In this document: in pieces, positions 19,601 through 32,400 of the stretch | How positions within the stretch are numbered: position 1 is the first letter of the stretch | Layout: the number at the start of each line of letters is the position of its first letter | Assembly (NCBI GenBank): GCA_022885665.1 | Contig: JAGQDJ010000190.1 | Coordinates: 54,533-118,532 of the forward strand | Length of the DNA stretch: 64,000 bases | DNA from: Triops longicaudatus | Taxonomy: Eukaryota; Arthropoda; Branchiopoda; Notostraca; Triopsidae | Direction: 5' to 3' | Translations under genes and position numbers: made by a program | The notes under the pieces: model-generated | Told to the model about the DNA's origin: nothing | The model's database searches: none | Seen by the model: only the letters and a program-made list of their open reading frames with translations

Positions 19601-22551
19601 TCGAGACGAGCCTGGTTTCAAGAACACGAGATCTGGTCCCGGCCGATCTGTTTGACCGAGGTTGGGACGGTCAAAGACGACAGGTGCATCCCCAGGGTTA
19701 TAAGCGTTTGAAGGCCGATTCGGTTGACTGATGGGCCGTGGGTTGAAGGAGCTGGGTGGCCGGATCCGCGCGTAGATCACGTCTTCGCCGGTGCCGTCTC
19801 CTGTATCGGCACGAGACTCGCCAGGACGGTTGCGACCGCTAAAAACTATGGCTGACGCCGAAAGGTCTGACGCAGCTGATTCCTGATCAGCTTCCTGCAT
19901 TTCAGAAGAATGAAGTCATTTCCCCGATTCTCCTCGGTTTGGTATTTAGATACCTATTTTTACTTTTTATTTTTAATAATTTTAAAAACGTACCAGTGAC
20001 AATGTAATTTTCTTCGGAGTAGTAGGGGTAGTGACGATGATTTCAGCTGGTGTCGTAAAATCAGTACCCATGGTGTAAACCGGTGAAGTATTTGATGGGG
20101 TCGTTTCCTTGGAAGGGCTATCTGTACTTCTTCGAGCAGAGCTTGAAACTGTTTTATTGATAGTACTACCAGGGAAAGGCGAAATGGTTTGGTTTTCGTG
20201 ATCCAGTGCTCGTGCATTGATTACGTAGACTAATGGAGTTTCAGTCATAGCGCTTTTTGCTTTGGTAGGAGTTTGGGCTGTTAACTGAATCGGTGTGGGG
20301 TCTGATGTATTCGTTTTTGCGGATGAGTAACAAATGCACTGCAGAAACACCAATGAAGGAAACGCAGATTATACATATGCATGTTCCATAAATGAGTTTT
20401 GTATCATTTTGATGGTAATGTCATAGTACCATAAAAACGTCAGTTGGAACTACTTTGTACAGACCAACGCCATCTTTATTTTTTGTTTTTCTTCTTGGGA
20501 AATGTTTGAGTAAAAGTGAAGCAAAAAGTTTTCGCACTGTAGAAAGTCGTGTAGAATCGAACAAGGCATTGATTTTCTACTTCCATAATAGCATACACAA
20601 GAAGAAAAACGGAGCTTCTAACTCACGGTTACTTTTTGATAGTGAAAATTCGAAAGACACCAAAAATGTTCCCCAAAAAATTCTGTAAGTTTCACCGAAG
20701 CGTGGTAAAACGGAGCCTTGCTTTTTCCTTCCGAAAAGTTTATTCACAGTTGAATCTAACGACACTCAGTTCATTGCGTTGTGTTTAGCGGTTGATGAAA
20801 AAGTAAATTTTTATTGTGTCATACAAAATGTTCAAAGTTACCTCGTCTGTTCAAAGTAATCCCAGTTTACGGTATAGCGATTGTACTCCCAAATCTGTAC
20901 ACATGCCTGATCTTGTATAATACATCGATCTGAAACTCATCCAGCTTGCTGAGTAAATGACATGTAATAGAGCAGTACTACAAACTCTCGCTATAACTTA
21001 TCCAACCTGTACACAACTGCGGTGAAGTCGGGAAAGGGAGGTTTTGTGTGTGTACAGAAAAACATACCGAAGAAGAATCCCATTGCAACAAACCTCTTGG
21101 AAACAGGATACAACTGTTTGATACATCCCTAGCTTGTTGTATCGGACACTTTTTTTATAACATTTGCGTAACTCAGGGCCATACAACTCGTCTACTATAG
21201 CCTACAGTTCGTGACACAAGGGTACATGTATACGGCGAACTTTGGATGTAAACAAGTTTTATGCCCTCCACCAGCTTTCCCGTATAGCGAGATTCTGATG
21301 CGGTTAGCAAAAGTTTAGCTAAAAAACTAACCCTACGCCTACGTTGGGCAATGTAAATGGAAAACAAGTTTGCATTGTTGCGCAGCTCCGGTCTTACATT
21401 TTTTTTTTTATTGCTTTCATCGGCGTGAGCTTTGCTCGTTGCCGTACATCGTTTCACTTTAATAGTTGTTGATGTAACATTAAAACATTTTTATTTTGTT
21501 TCCATGCTATGTTGAAGTAAAGCATGGAAACATTTTTATTTTGTTTCCATGCTTTACTTCAACATATTTATTTTTTTATTTTTTTGGTGAGTGTATTAGT
21601 AGGCGCGTTGCGTTTTGGCAGGTGTATTTTCCTTAGTTCAGAAAGCTAAAAACTGTTCTATAGTAAACTAAATAAATAAAAGCATCCTGGTGCACACGAG
21701 ACCTGAAATGCCTATATACCTTACCCGACTCGTCCGCTCAACGCAAGAAAGTTTTGCCTTTCCCACGAAGTTTTCTCGCTGAGAATGCGTGTCACGTCCT
21801 GCTACATGTAGCTTACTGGCCAGACTATTCTACATGTGCGCCTTGCGAGAGTGCTCTAAAACTGCGGGATAAATTCCTCTTCCCCTAGAGTAGTAATAGT
21901 AGGCAGAAATAAATGGCTGCTTTAAAAATCACCGAAGTAATTACAAAGATGAAACAGCCCTTTATCTAAAGCGTAGAAAAACTCAAGGTAGAGTAATGAG
22001 TACTAAAAAAAAGAATCTAATGAAACCCACAATCATGGAAAATAAACATTTTCCATCTAGATTTGTTTTGCTGCGTTTATCAGTATCCAACACTTACCAC
22101 TAACTTCTGTCTTTTCTAACTCCGTAGTCTTTTTTTTTTTCGTACATTAAGCATTATATAGAATACTACCGTCCGTTAAAGTTTTTGACACTTTCTCGTG
22201 TTGCGAGACTGAAGCAACAAAACTCTTCTAACTGTAAGGTTTAAGAAATGTTTCTCCAAATTATTTTACTTCACGTGGTATTCGAGAAATTTGTCTGCTA
22301 AATGAGAAAGTGTTTCCTTTCAGTGTACGTACAATGCGGCACAAAATTTATCTACGTGTGTGTTTTCGTGTAAATTCATATGTTGACGTTGCTTGTATTG
22401 TTCTGAAAGTTCGCTAGGTTAAACGATGCTTACCCGTAGTCACGAAGATAAAACTAAAAACTCTATATGGAGCATTTTGTTCAAAAATCATCTTCATTTA
22501 TAACAAATAGAAACTTACCATTATGAAAACGAGTATCCATCTTGAATCCAT
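16699..22551 (-). CDS. ZP-domain type I membrane protein (apical matrix/cuticle), 694 aa
   Basis: Twelve coding exons: 22551-22519, 20338-19994, 19894-19369, 19022-18939, 18877-18744, 18321-18185, 18093-17939, 17646-17568, 17500-17338, 17255-17057, 16969-16913, 16871-16699. Phase holds throughout. Order: signal peptide split over the first two exons (MDSRWILVFIM then CICYSSA); mucin-like Ser/Thr-rich segment (about 20-126); Arg-Pro-rich segment in exon 3 (about 150-290); ZP-N (about 303-412, with DC, TTC, NRCGT and VTCEYG cysteines); ZP-C (about 413-553, with SPPECHMEI, GPVRVGDPLTLIIYMRS, CPVDEKL and RMCHGHCP); a short juxtamembrane region; a transmembrane helix (VIMFLLGIGAVLYVALGLF, about 638-661); and a short basic cytoplasmic tail. 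The very conserved ZP-C block resembles arthropod apical extracellular matrix ZP proteins of the Piopio/Papillote/Trynity type; the exact orthologue is not assigned. ZP modules polymerise into filaments. Confidence 0.9.
20339..22518 (-). other. First coding intron of the 694-aa ZP gene
   Basis: A 2180-nt intron with a GTAAGT donor and a CTGCAG acceptor. It contains the perfect hairpin/direct-repeat cluster at 21483-21566. I see no exon in it. Confidence 0.65.
21483..21566. repeat. Perfect 25-bp inverted repeat with overlapping 26-nt direct repeat
   Basis: Arms at 21508-21532 and 21542-21566 are exact reverse complements (core GTTGAAGTAAAGCATGGAAA) around a 9-nt T-rich loop. In addition a 26-nt unit containing TTTTATTTTGTTTCCATGCT occurs twice in direct orientation (21483-21508 and 21528-21553). 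The arrangement looks like a duplicated and inverted short sequence. It would form a stable hairpin in RNA and a cruciform in DNA. It lies in the ZP-gene intron. Confidence 0.9.
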
Positions 22552-22578
22552 GGCGCTGCGAGCAGTGGCTTATGGCTC
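22519..22578 (-). other. Exon carrying the ZP-gene start codon
   Basis: On the minus strand an acceptor (ATAG at 22582-22579) opens a 60-nt exon. It has 27 nt of 5' UTR, then the ATG at 22551 and eleven codons ending at a GTAAGT donor. The acceptor before the start codon implies an upstream non-coding exon. Confidence 0.7.
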
Positions 22579-24538
22579 CTATGATTAAAAGGAGAATAGT
22601 TTTAGTACCTATAAACAAAAAGAACCGAATGTTGACGACAAGCATTTTATTCTAAGATACGCCCTAAGAATGTGGTTCTTCCATTTATATGTGTCCGATT
22701 AGTCTCGTGCGGCATGACCACGCAGTGTAGTTGATGTCCCTAGTCATGGCTGCATTAGTTTGGTCAACGCCTCTGTTGACAGTGACATGTCAGTGTCATG
22801 TTCGGTTTCGAATTCAGGAGCATTTCTCCCTCTTCTGCTTCTCCATCCCTACACTAACAGTAACCTCAAGTAAAAGGAACAAAGACCCCGGAACTTCTTA
22901 ACAAACGGGTGCACATCCTAAAACGCCACACCCTATCTTCTTGCTCTCGGAACTCACAGGTAGTTGTGGATCATAACTGCACATGTCTTCACTCTTTTAG
23001 CTATGTGCAAGGAAACGCGAGCTATGGGGATGACTGTTTCCGCTCTTGGTCCCGAAAGCGAAAGGGAAGCGTTTATGTGTAGAGAACTTTAACCTTACGG
23101 AAAGTTTTGTTTCCCCCTTTGCAGGAAGCAAGCGATTCTAATCACATTTCTACGCTCAATAACGGAAAAACTGAGGAGAGAAAATGAGGAAAGCAGAACT
23201 GATATTCGAATCACAACTCTCTTCTTCAATGGAATGTCATACATTTTGCAGTGAAATGAATAGAAATTGTGTAATTTTAATCACACGATTAAATAGGATT
23301 GAATTTAATATTAGTTCATTTCAGTCCAATACTGGATTAAGATCTGTAATTCGTAGACACTGGATTTAATCCAATATTTAATTAAATATGGTTTTGTTAG
23401 TAACTGCAAGTATGTATCTCAATTGGAGACATAAAAACGCAGCAATTAAGATGAGTCATGGCCAAAGATTACTGACGCAGGGATCGGAAGAGTTTACGAG
23501 ATTGCAAGGCTTACAAAACTTGTACAGGATCGGCCAAAGAAAAGGCGAGCACAGGTTAAGGCTTCTTTTTGTTACGGCATGCTCGGGTGGGTTTCGAGTC
23601 AGACTTAATACAACAATGCAACATGCTATGTTGATTGCAAGCTACACTTCCTGCCTTCGGCCTAAGCAAAAGAAGCCAGGAGTTTCCCACTGAGCTTTGT
23701 TTTCCTCCGCATAGCCTTGCATATTGAAAAGAAAGAATATCTACGGAAAATTTAATAGCGGACGTTCCGGTCTTCGGGGCATTTTAGACTGTATCAAACA
23801 ATGAGCTACCATAACTGATGCAAGCGTTCAATTCGATCAGACTTCAAAAAGGGAGGAATTCAATTCATTGGCTTGCTTAACGAACTACGTTCTGCTCTTA
23901 TTCATTGTCAAAGTCAATTACTATGAAATTGTCTCTCACGAGCTATTATTATTTATCATTAAAAACGTTTTGAGTAAGTAAGCTTACACCGAGTTTTGCT
24001 ATAATGTATTGCTGCATTATTCTACAGTTAATAAAATGAAGACTGTCACATTTTTTGCATTAGTTGAAAATTATTAGTGTCCAGAAAGATAAAACAAAAA
24101 AACTGCAGTTTGAATATCTTATTATTTATAATTAATTAACCCAACAAAACATCATGTATAAGAAAACCTTGAAACTTTTAGCGAAAACGAGGGCAAAAAC
24201 TAAATATCTAAAGAATCTAAAACATCTAAAATAGTCAAAATATTTATTAAAAATAAGATGGGTATTCACTAGAAATAAGAAATTAAGTATTGTAAACTTC
24301 CAGACAATATATTATTATGTAACAACGCGCGTTTAAGAAACTTAAGCCGCTAAACAAATGACCATAATTCCAAAAGTTTTCCATTTTCTCTGCTTCTTGG
24401 AATAAATTTTTATCTGAGAAGAACTAACTGCAGAATACACGTTTGTAAAGGACAACAGAAACTTGACTCGAACTAATGTTGTACATGCACATCAAAGAAA
24501 TATAGAAAAAGTTTTTCGATGCTTGGAAGGCTACTTAC

Positions 24539-24727
24539 CGGCAACAATGAAACTGGTTGAACCGAAACTGAAAATTCAGTCTGAAACTTCGTGTCTCTTA
24601 CAAGAGACCGGGCTACAGTGATGAAACTTTGGATTCACACTGGTTTAACATCCAAAGAATTTGTTGATGAAAACTACGGAAGCCTCCTGGGAACTTCCTT
24701 GTGATTTCACTCTCTGCAATTGAAAGT
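24539..24727 (-). other. Predicted non-coding first exon of the 694-aa ZP gene
   Basis: Downstream of the TATA box at 24754-24747 a segment without a long frame runs to a consensus donor, GCCG then GTAAGT (24538-24533). It can splice to the acceptor before the start-codon exon at 22578. The transcription start is placed near 24727-24720 (TCA contexts 27-34 nt after the TATA box). The 2-kb intron between them (24538-22579) shows no exon. Confidence 0.55.
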
Positions 24728-24746
24728 GAATCTCAAACATAGCGCC

Positions 24747-24754
24747 CTTTTATA
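24747..24754 (-). promoter_or_regulatory. TATA box
   Basis: TATAAAAG followed by GGCGC on the minus strand, 27-34 nt upstream of plausible initiators and about 215 nt upstream of a consensus splice donor. It is assigned to the 694-aa ZP gene because of its strand and position. Confidence 0.6.
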
Positions 24755-27700
24755 ACGACATCCACCCTCCCTGTCGTTTTCTGATCACGTTGCCAACCAT
24801 GCTTGACATTACCAATCCCGAGCTGCAGAACGTCGAAGGACCTGCCCCTTTGTCAGTAAAACCTTGTCGGTACGGAGCTCCAAAATATGCAATTTTTTTC
24901 AAATGCACTTTTTCTCGTCAAAACTTCGTGTTTAAACATTTTATGCAAAACGAAAAGAAAGATCACGAGAAAACCTCCTATCAGATCACACCAACCAAGG
25001 AGAAAAGTTGAAGATCACATCTTCAAACGGAAAAGGACGCCGTAACAATCTACCATCATGAAATCTTGCAAATGAAACTGACCGTGTAAGCTTTGTCTTA
25101 TCTGTTGTAACTGTTCTTTGCTAAAATGAACGCGAGAATGACCTTTGCACTCGTAGAAACATGGTCTTCAAATAAAGCATGCTTTTTCTGTTACCGGTGA
25201 ATAAAAGCGAATCTTAGTTTCGTTTTTTATGAAAGAAACTAAAAGGGTTTCATGCGCTTTGGAAAGTTTATTGCACTTGACTGAAAACAAAAGAAAGGCT
25301 AACGAATTTTTTTAAGGTACGGCACAGTACCCATTACTATGCCTGCGTAGCGTATGAGTTGTGTGTTACATACTGAACGCGAGCGGGGTGCAATAAACTC
25401 TGTATGAAGCGAACGTACACTTAAAACTTACAGCGTAACCGTTTCATTTTTTCTTCTGATGCTTGTATTGGCTATAATATCCGCGACGTAAAAAAACGAA
25501 AGTCTTTTTCTCAAGCTTTTTGGGTGGAGAACACATAGTCCAAGTGGTCCGCATCCACGCAGGAAATTTACATGGATTCCAGCGGCTAATAATGCGAGCA
25601 AACTCAGGTAGCAATTTTATTATGCATCCCATAAGGATTACATTGAACAAGTTTCGCCCCAGCTTTCAGCTAGCTCTATCATGACGAATTGTTCACGGTG
25701 AACTCTTCTGCTCTAAACCAAGCTCAAAGTCAAGGTTGACGTTAAAGGTAACCACTTTTCTCATTCCGGTGCCCCTTTCGAAATTATGAACCAAGGCGTC
25801 TGATGAACTGCGAGAGGCTGAACAAAGGAAAATTTAACTTTTCAAAAGGAATTTAAGAAGCATCTATTAATTCCAATTTTCAAGGGGAGCATGACTCGGT
25901 AATATCTTTAATAAATTTGCAGGAGCAAAAACGCTCCCGAAATTACCCAGCCAATAGCCCAAGCACGCTAACTTGGGTCAAAATAAGCGAAATACCGCAG
26001 TTAATTGCAGTGACGCTTATGATACTCGCAAAAAACTCACCCTGTAAGGGACTGGAGGGGCGTACCAGGTGGTCAATGTAATGACAGCGTGAAACTGGTT
26101 GCAGTAACAATCCAAAAGTTAAAGACCACCTGGGTCGGAAACTGAGTCAAGGAGAGGTTAAAAGGATATTTCGCCACTGTCCTTTGTTTCCTTTGAGTCA
26201 CGGGTCATTCAAAACGACAAGTAAAGTTCACGGCGTCCCTATGCGAAAGTAAAAGCTACGAGATGATTATTACCCTTGCGGATGCAAATGTTTTTACTAT
26301 TAGCGTGTCTAAGAACAAAATGTCTATTTCAAGGCAGATTTCAAAACGTCTTGCGTTCTCACGATCTCCTCAGCTGAAGCTTGATAACAACGAATGACAA
26401 TTGCTCTTGAAGACGGGGGAAAAAAATATTTTAGAAGCATGGCAATGCGTAACAATAGACCCTCATAACACAATGGTAAACTTTTTAATAGAGGGCGTGC
26501 GGGATGAAATCAGAGATAAACACGAATCCTTAACGTGCCGATGCCTTGTAACTGTTTTGCTAACGAAAGCGTGTTACAATTGGAGTCAGCACAGTTAGGA
26601 ACAATTACTGTCACTGCCTGTTAAAGATTGACTGCATGGTTAACTATCATCAAGAGAAGTAAGGAGAAATACGTCGTTTGTCTACTACAGTGAAACCATC
26701 TTTTGTGGTAGCTCTCGTTCGAAAAAATTGTCCCGCTTTTTTTCGAATTTTCGGTGTTTAAACAATCGTCGAATTTCCCACAGCAAGCGTTCCCGAAAAG
26801 CCCCAATTTTGCACGTCCACGAGTTTATCTATTGAGAGGCAGTCTAGCGTTGAGATTGGCAGGATGCGACTTGTTTAAGAAAGATGAGAACGGCGAGAAG
26901 GGCTTACGCTTTGATTGTTTGTTACTTCAAAACATCATTGGGACGTTCGGTGGGTTGCCTTCCAAGGACTCTTTTTGCAGCGTTTGACATTGACATCGCA
27001 AGCGCATCGTTGACCACTGGGGGATTCTTCGGTCCGAGCCAAAAGTAAGAAACTCGTCACATAGCAGGGATTCTTCTAATTGGTAGTCTCAGACGATGAT
27101 GGAGTACTCGTGAGATTGACAAACTTAATGACACGCACGCGAGAAGCGTAGCTGCCTAAAGGTCGTCCTCTGGGAAACACTTCAAGCGAAATAATAGCAC
27201 TCATGAACTACTTACAATGGTCATGTCCATGCATTCGCAAGCAAAAACTACAAGTCACATTGAAAAAAATTACCCCATAGCTAATACTTTGAAACAAAGG
27301 AGTCGCTTACTAATTTTACAAATGCGACCTTTATAAAAGATAAGAAAAAGATGAATGATTATTGAAATTACCCGGGTGAAGTTAAGTCACCTTAGGAATG
27401 AAGGATTCGTTGAACTTACCGGGGTAAAGCCAAGTAATACCGGATAACCCTCTGTGAGGAGGCGGGTAGTAAGGTGAAGGTAACTTTCTTGTCCACTATT
27501 CCGTAAAGGAAGCGGCAAGTTGATATCTTTCGAGGACGATGTAGGGATATCCGTTCTAACTACTGAGATTCGATCTGTGCCTAATGAGAAGGGTTTAATA
27601 CAAGAAACTGTCTGTATAGGATGAATTGTAGAAACAAAAATAGGGCCTACGGTTGATCATCAGGATCAATAAGATTTCGCCAGGCGAAACATTGAAAACA

Positions 27701-29455
27701 TTAGTTGACTGTCAAAATTCAACCTGATTAAACTTCCGAGTAATTTTTCCTTACTTTGTGTAATTTTATTGTATAAACTATGTATGTACAGAGTTAATTC
27801 ATCATACACAATGAGTTCTTTGTCAGGTGAGTAAGTACTTCTTTATAGATTTTGGAAAGATTAAAATTTGACCAGTTTCGCCATTTTGATAAAATCGCCA
27901 TCTTTGGTCTGGATGAGTATTTTCATACCGTTTCTAATCAGAACGGCGTCTTCTAGCGCTACGAACGCACACAAGTAGCCTGCATCATCAAAGCCGAATA
28001 TCCTCATGCTCGTATTTTAGAAGACGTTATAAATCGGACAATTAATCAACACTTATAGCAGCCACGAAGCGAAAACTTACCATGAGATGGGGATTCCATT
28101 GCGGGCGAAAGTAACTACTGGGACAAGTTCGAGGGTAGAGGAGGAACGGGACAGTTCGGACGTCATACCAATTTGTACGAAAATTGTAGCTGTAAAATAC
28201 AGCTACTCTTACGCTGGAAAAATACAGCATCAATAGGCTATATGCTGCAAGCTACGTTTGGACAAGTATTCTTAGGAGAATAACATAGGTTATGGAGAAT
28301 TAATAAAAAGTGAATTTGCAGCACTTTGTATGAAATGCGAGTCTTAATTTTCTCGTCGTCACGTTTAGGGAAAGCATTTGAAAATTGTACTAAAAATACC
28401 TTTCATTAAGCATAAGCCACCCACTCGAGTTCAGCTGCAAGGATTCTGCAGTGTTTTTACAGGGAATAAGTCAAAAATGACGGATCGCTACGACTTGGAC
28501 TGAAGCGTTTCTGACCGTATGTTGTGTTTCGCGTATAGGGCAAAATAAAAGAAAGCGCATTTCCACATTTGTACAGTACTTTCCAAAAAATGGACCTCAA
28601 CACGGAGTCCTATGCTAATGGCATGGCACCGTGTAAAAAAGTGACGCTGCGGGACAATAGCGTTCTGTAGAGCCTAAAGTGAGATACACTCACGCAACTG
28701 CCGTAGGACTAGGAGTTTTACTTTGCTATAGCGATTTTACTATTTACGTGCATTACGCCTGCAAGTTTTCATAAAGGTCGTTGAATTTTATCGCGTGGTT
28801 TCTTCGAAAAGTAAATTTGACAGTTTTCTTATGTCAAAACACACGGACCTTCTGTCCCACCCTCATAGTCAAACTGGCCCCTCAACGTGATAGTTTGTAC
28901 ACTTGGAAGAGCCGCTTAGCGTTACTTTTCACTGTCTTGAAACTTGCAGCGTCGTTTTTAACATTGAGGACACCAGTGAGTTCTTTTCATGCTATAGTTA
29001 TGTCTGCATACGAAATGAAAAATAAAAGTCCGAAAACAGTCCGAGGTTTCCCGTTCCTCCTCTGACAGGAGCAGTTTGTATGAACGTGGTTAAAAGATCA
29101 TTGGTGCTTAAATCTAGGTATGAAATTCGTATAATAAAACGCAAGGATATGTATGGGAGGTGAATATGTATTACACAAAGTTTCATTGAAGGCTTGGCCA
29201 CTTTTATGATTAAGTAACAAAAGGTTCCGCGCTTATAGTCCGCCGTACCCCGACTGACAAACGATTCATGTTATTAAGTTGCTTAGTAGCACAAAAAGGT
29301 ATTACTGAGCAAAATTTCCCCGTAGCCCAACACCGAATCTATTTACACAAGTTTCAAGACTAGATAAATATGTTACAAAATACAGGAAACCTTCCTTGCG
29401 CAGCTTTTGTACACAAAAAGCAAGGATGGTTGAGAGGAGAAAATTTTAATTTTGT
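24755..29455. other. Intergenic region between the two ZP genes
   Basis: About 4.7 kb with no coding exon I can support. It contains short palindromes (for example GTAGCTGTA and its complement near 28187-28207). Near 28725-28740 a TATAGCGATTTTACT motif resembles the end of the pogo-like element at 63765. Confidence 0.5.
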
Positions 29456-32400
29456 TTACTGGTACATTCCCATGTACGGATTACTGGAACTTCTCGAAAC
29501 AACGTAACCTCTTGGTAATCTGTGCCCACTGTTACTATTCGAACCGTTTACTGAAGGGTTGTAAGCTCCGGGAAAATTGCACGTTCGTAAATTAGACAGC
29601 GGATTCGGTGTTGTTCTTCCGGATTGCGTAACACTGGAATTGGTGCCGTATTTTAGCTTTTGACCGCGTTTGAACCTTCTAGCCTTCGCTTTAATACAGA
29701 AGCAAATTGCCAAAAGCATTGCGACAACTAAAACACCCACCAAGACCCCAAACGCTAAGAACAGTTTGGATGGTGTTACGCAAAATAGGGCGTCCGATGT
29801 AAACTGGCTCGTGCTTTCTAGAAGATACAAAAATAAATGATCGAAAACTGACTAAGAATCAGAAAAACATAAAAATATTCTTATTACAAACATTGGTCCA
29901 TTTCGAATGCCTGTCGTGTTTTCGTATTACTTACCAGTTGATAAGATATATTCAGAGGTGGTCCTGCTTTCGTCCAAAGTAGGGACACGTATTTCAATAC
30001 TATTGAAAACGTCCACACGGTCTACCACTACGCCGTAATTCAAGCTCGTTGAATTCCGCGATTGACTGATTTTACGCATGTCATCCACCGCTCGATAACC
30101 AGCATTGCCGTCACTAAGCACTCGATCATTATTGCGCAATCTAGCAACCTACAGCGTATATATTTTCTATATTTTTGACGATTTTTATTGTAAAAGTATG
30201 CATTACTGGTCTGATTCGGTTAGAATCCTCCAATTCATGGACGCTTAACGGGCGCACTTGTCCCGTTCCTTGAACTTCAGGTTTGAAATCTCTTCCTCTC
30301 CTCTTCGTAACTAGACACGATCTCTATAAGGGAAGGAATGCGTAATAAGTCGAATTAAAAAAAGTGGTACTCGAAAGTTACCGCAGGGCATCTTCCTTCG
30401 CAGACAGTTACGGAGCATTTGATGTGTAGGTTTTCCTTTCCGCGGAACTTAAAGGCTTGAAAACTCATATAAATGAGCTTTACACCGGTTTGCGGACTGT
30501 ACCGTTCTTGAACATGAGTCAATACGTTTGAGTCTACTGAACACCCATCACTGTTGACCAGTTCTCGCACAGAATCATAAGAACCATCGTGAGCAATGCA
30601 GTCCGTGAGTCGTGTGTCAAATCCGGCTAAATTAAACACACAAAAGTAACGTTCATAAAAACGGAGTACAACATAATACAAAGTAGAGAGATCAACGAAA
30701 ATTAACAAAGTACTGTTCACTTAACGTACTGTAAACTTAAAAGCACACCTATCAGCATAAAGCTGATAAAGAGATTTATTTCATTATACCTGCTTGTCGA
30801 ACTTTAACTAGCAGCGTAGCATCTTGGCCCACGTATAAGAAGTCTTTGACGGCGCCTTGCGACGGATCTTTACCGGCCACAATATCCAACCAGCAAGAAA
30901 CGGGCTCTTGTTGCGGCAACTGTTGATGTTTTCGGGGTGACGATGCCTCGGTTGTATTCGAATCTGTTGACACACTAGTGGTGTTTGTCCCCATTTTATT
31001 TGGTTGCCCCCGAGTCAAGTTTACTTTTTTCACTAAAAACATCAACAGACAGATTGTCATGTGTCAGTACAAGCAGCACTATTTTAACCTGGGTTAGCTG
31101 GAGGTTTTTCACTGAGCTAACATGGGGTAACATTATGGTTAACGATTGTGGTAGCATTACACTGAACTAAGGTTAAACGGCTATGAAGTGATTGCTGTCT
31201 CATCAACCATAATTAAAGTCTGTAAAAATTTAAGTCAGTTTGCGCTAACACCATTTTATACTTCAGACTTTAGTTACCATGATGCACGAGTTAAAAGGCA
31301 GGGTTTGACTATATTTCTGGCTTATAATTTATTTCTCGTAGGATTTTTTTTTTATATATAGACCAGTAAAACCCAAGTACGAAGAAAGAGCAAATATAAA
31401 TGTACTCTTAACCTAGCCTTATTGTGAAGTCGATCGAATGCCTATTCGTTGACAGGCAAATTCCATAATTTTACAATTATGGCATGATTCACACCGTACG
31501 AGTACAATATAAAGTATTAATTCGGAAAGGTTAATTAACCTACATGGTTAGATGATTAAATGTCTTCATAAACAACTATTCAAAAATGCGATCCTAACCT
31601 TGAATTATCTTATGATCAATCAAAAGCGTAGGTTCATCCAATGAGCATTCTATTAACCCAATCTGACAGTTCGATTAGAGGGGAAAGCTCAAATGTCTGG
31701 AGACTAGAGTAAATTCATTTACCCTGAAATGAAGAGCTGAGGCCAAAAGGTTTCGGACGTGCCAGGGCGGAATGGTTGATAGTCGGATTTGCAAGTCTAA
31801 CAAGCGTTAGTTCGATTAAGTTGACAGTTTGGCGAATTGAGGCGTCACGACGAATAATACAAGAAAGAACGCTGATATCACCTAGCGTTTTTGTTCAGTT
31901 GTTGAGCAGTCTCCCGACTAATGCTCGTGACCAGGGCGGGAGAGGAGCCTGCTGCCTGTTTGGTTGCGCTTTCTTGTTGACTCGGGTTGACAAAGGGTGA
32001 ATTTCCTTCCGGTTTTGGACCGCTTTCCAGCACGCATTTAACATCCATTTGCTCGTCAACGACTTGTGGGACGTGATGGTCGAATTGGACATATATAGTC
32101 AATTCAAATTGCCGTTTGCCACCCTGAAATAAGGACCATAACAACCCAAAATAGCGGTTACTTGAGCTATCAGGAAGTCAACTAACGTGTTATTTGGGGG
32201 CCAAGACCAACTTTTTTACCTCTATTTCCACTATCCGGACCCCACATTCCGTGGCGTTCACCGCAAGACGTAAAAGCTTGCCTCCGGACCCTAACGCAAC
32301 GCAGTGAGCCGTATCGGAAAAGCCTTTGGCATACACTGATCCAAAGAACGGCTCATTCAAACTCGACAAAATTAACAGGCTATCGGAAGTACAGGAGGTT

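Noticed and set aside
23388..23693. 101-codon plus-strand frame in the ZP 5' intron
   Set aside because: No similarity recognised, no splice or promoter context, and length within chance range for this much sequence.
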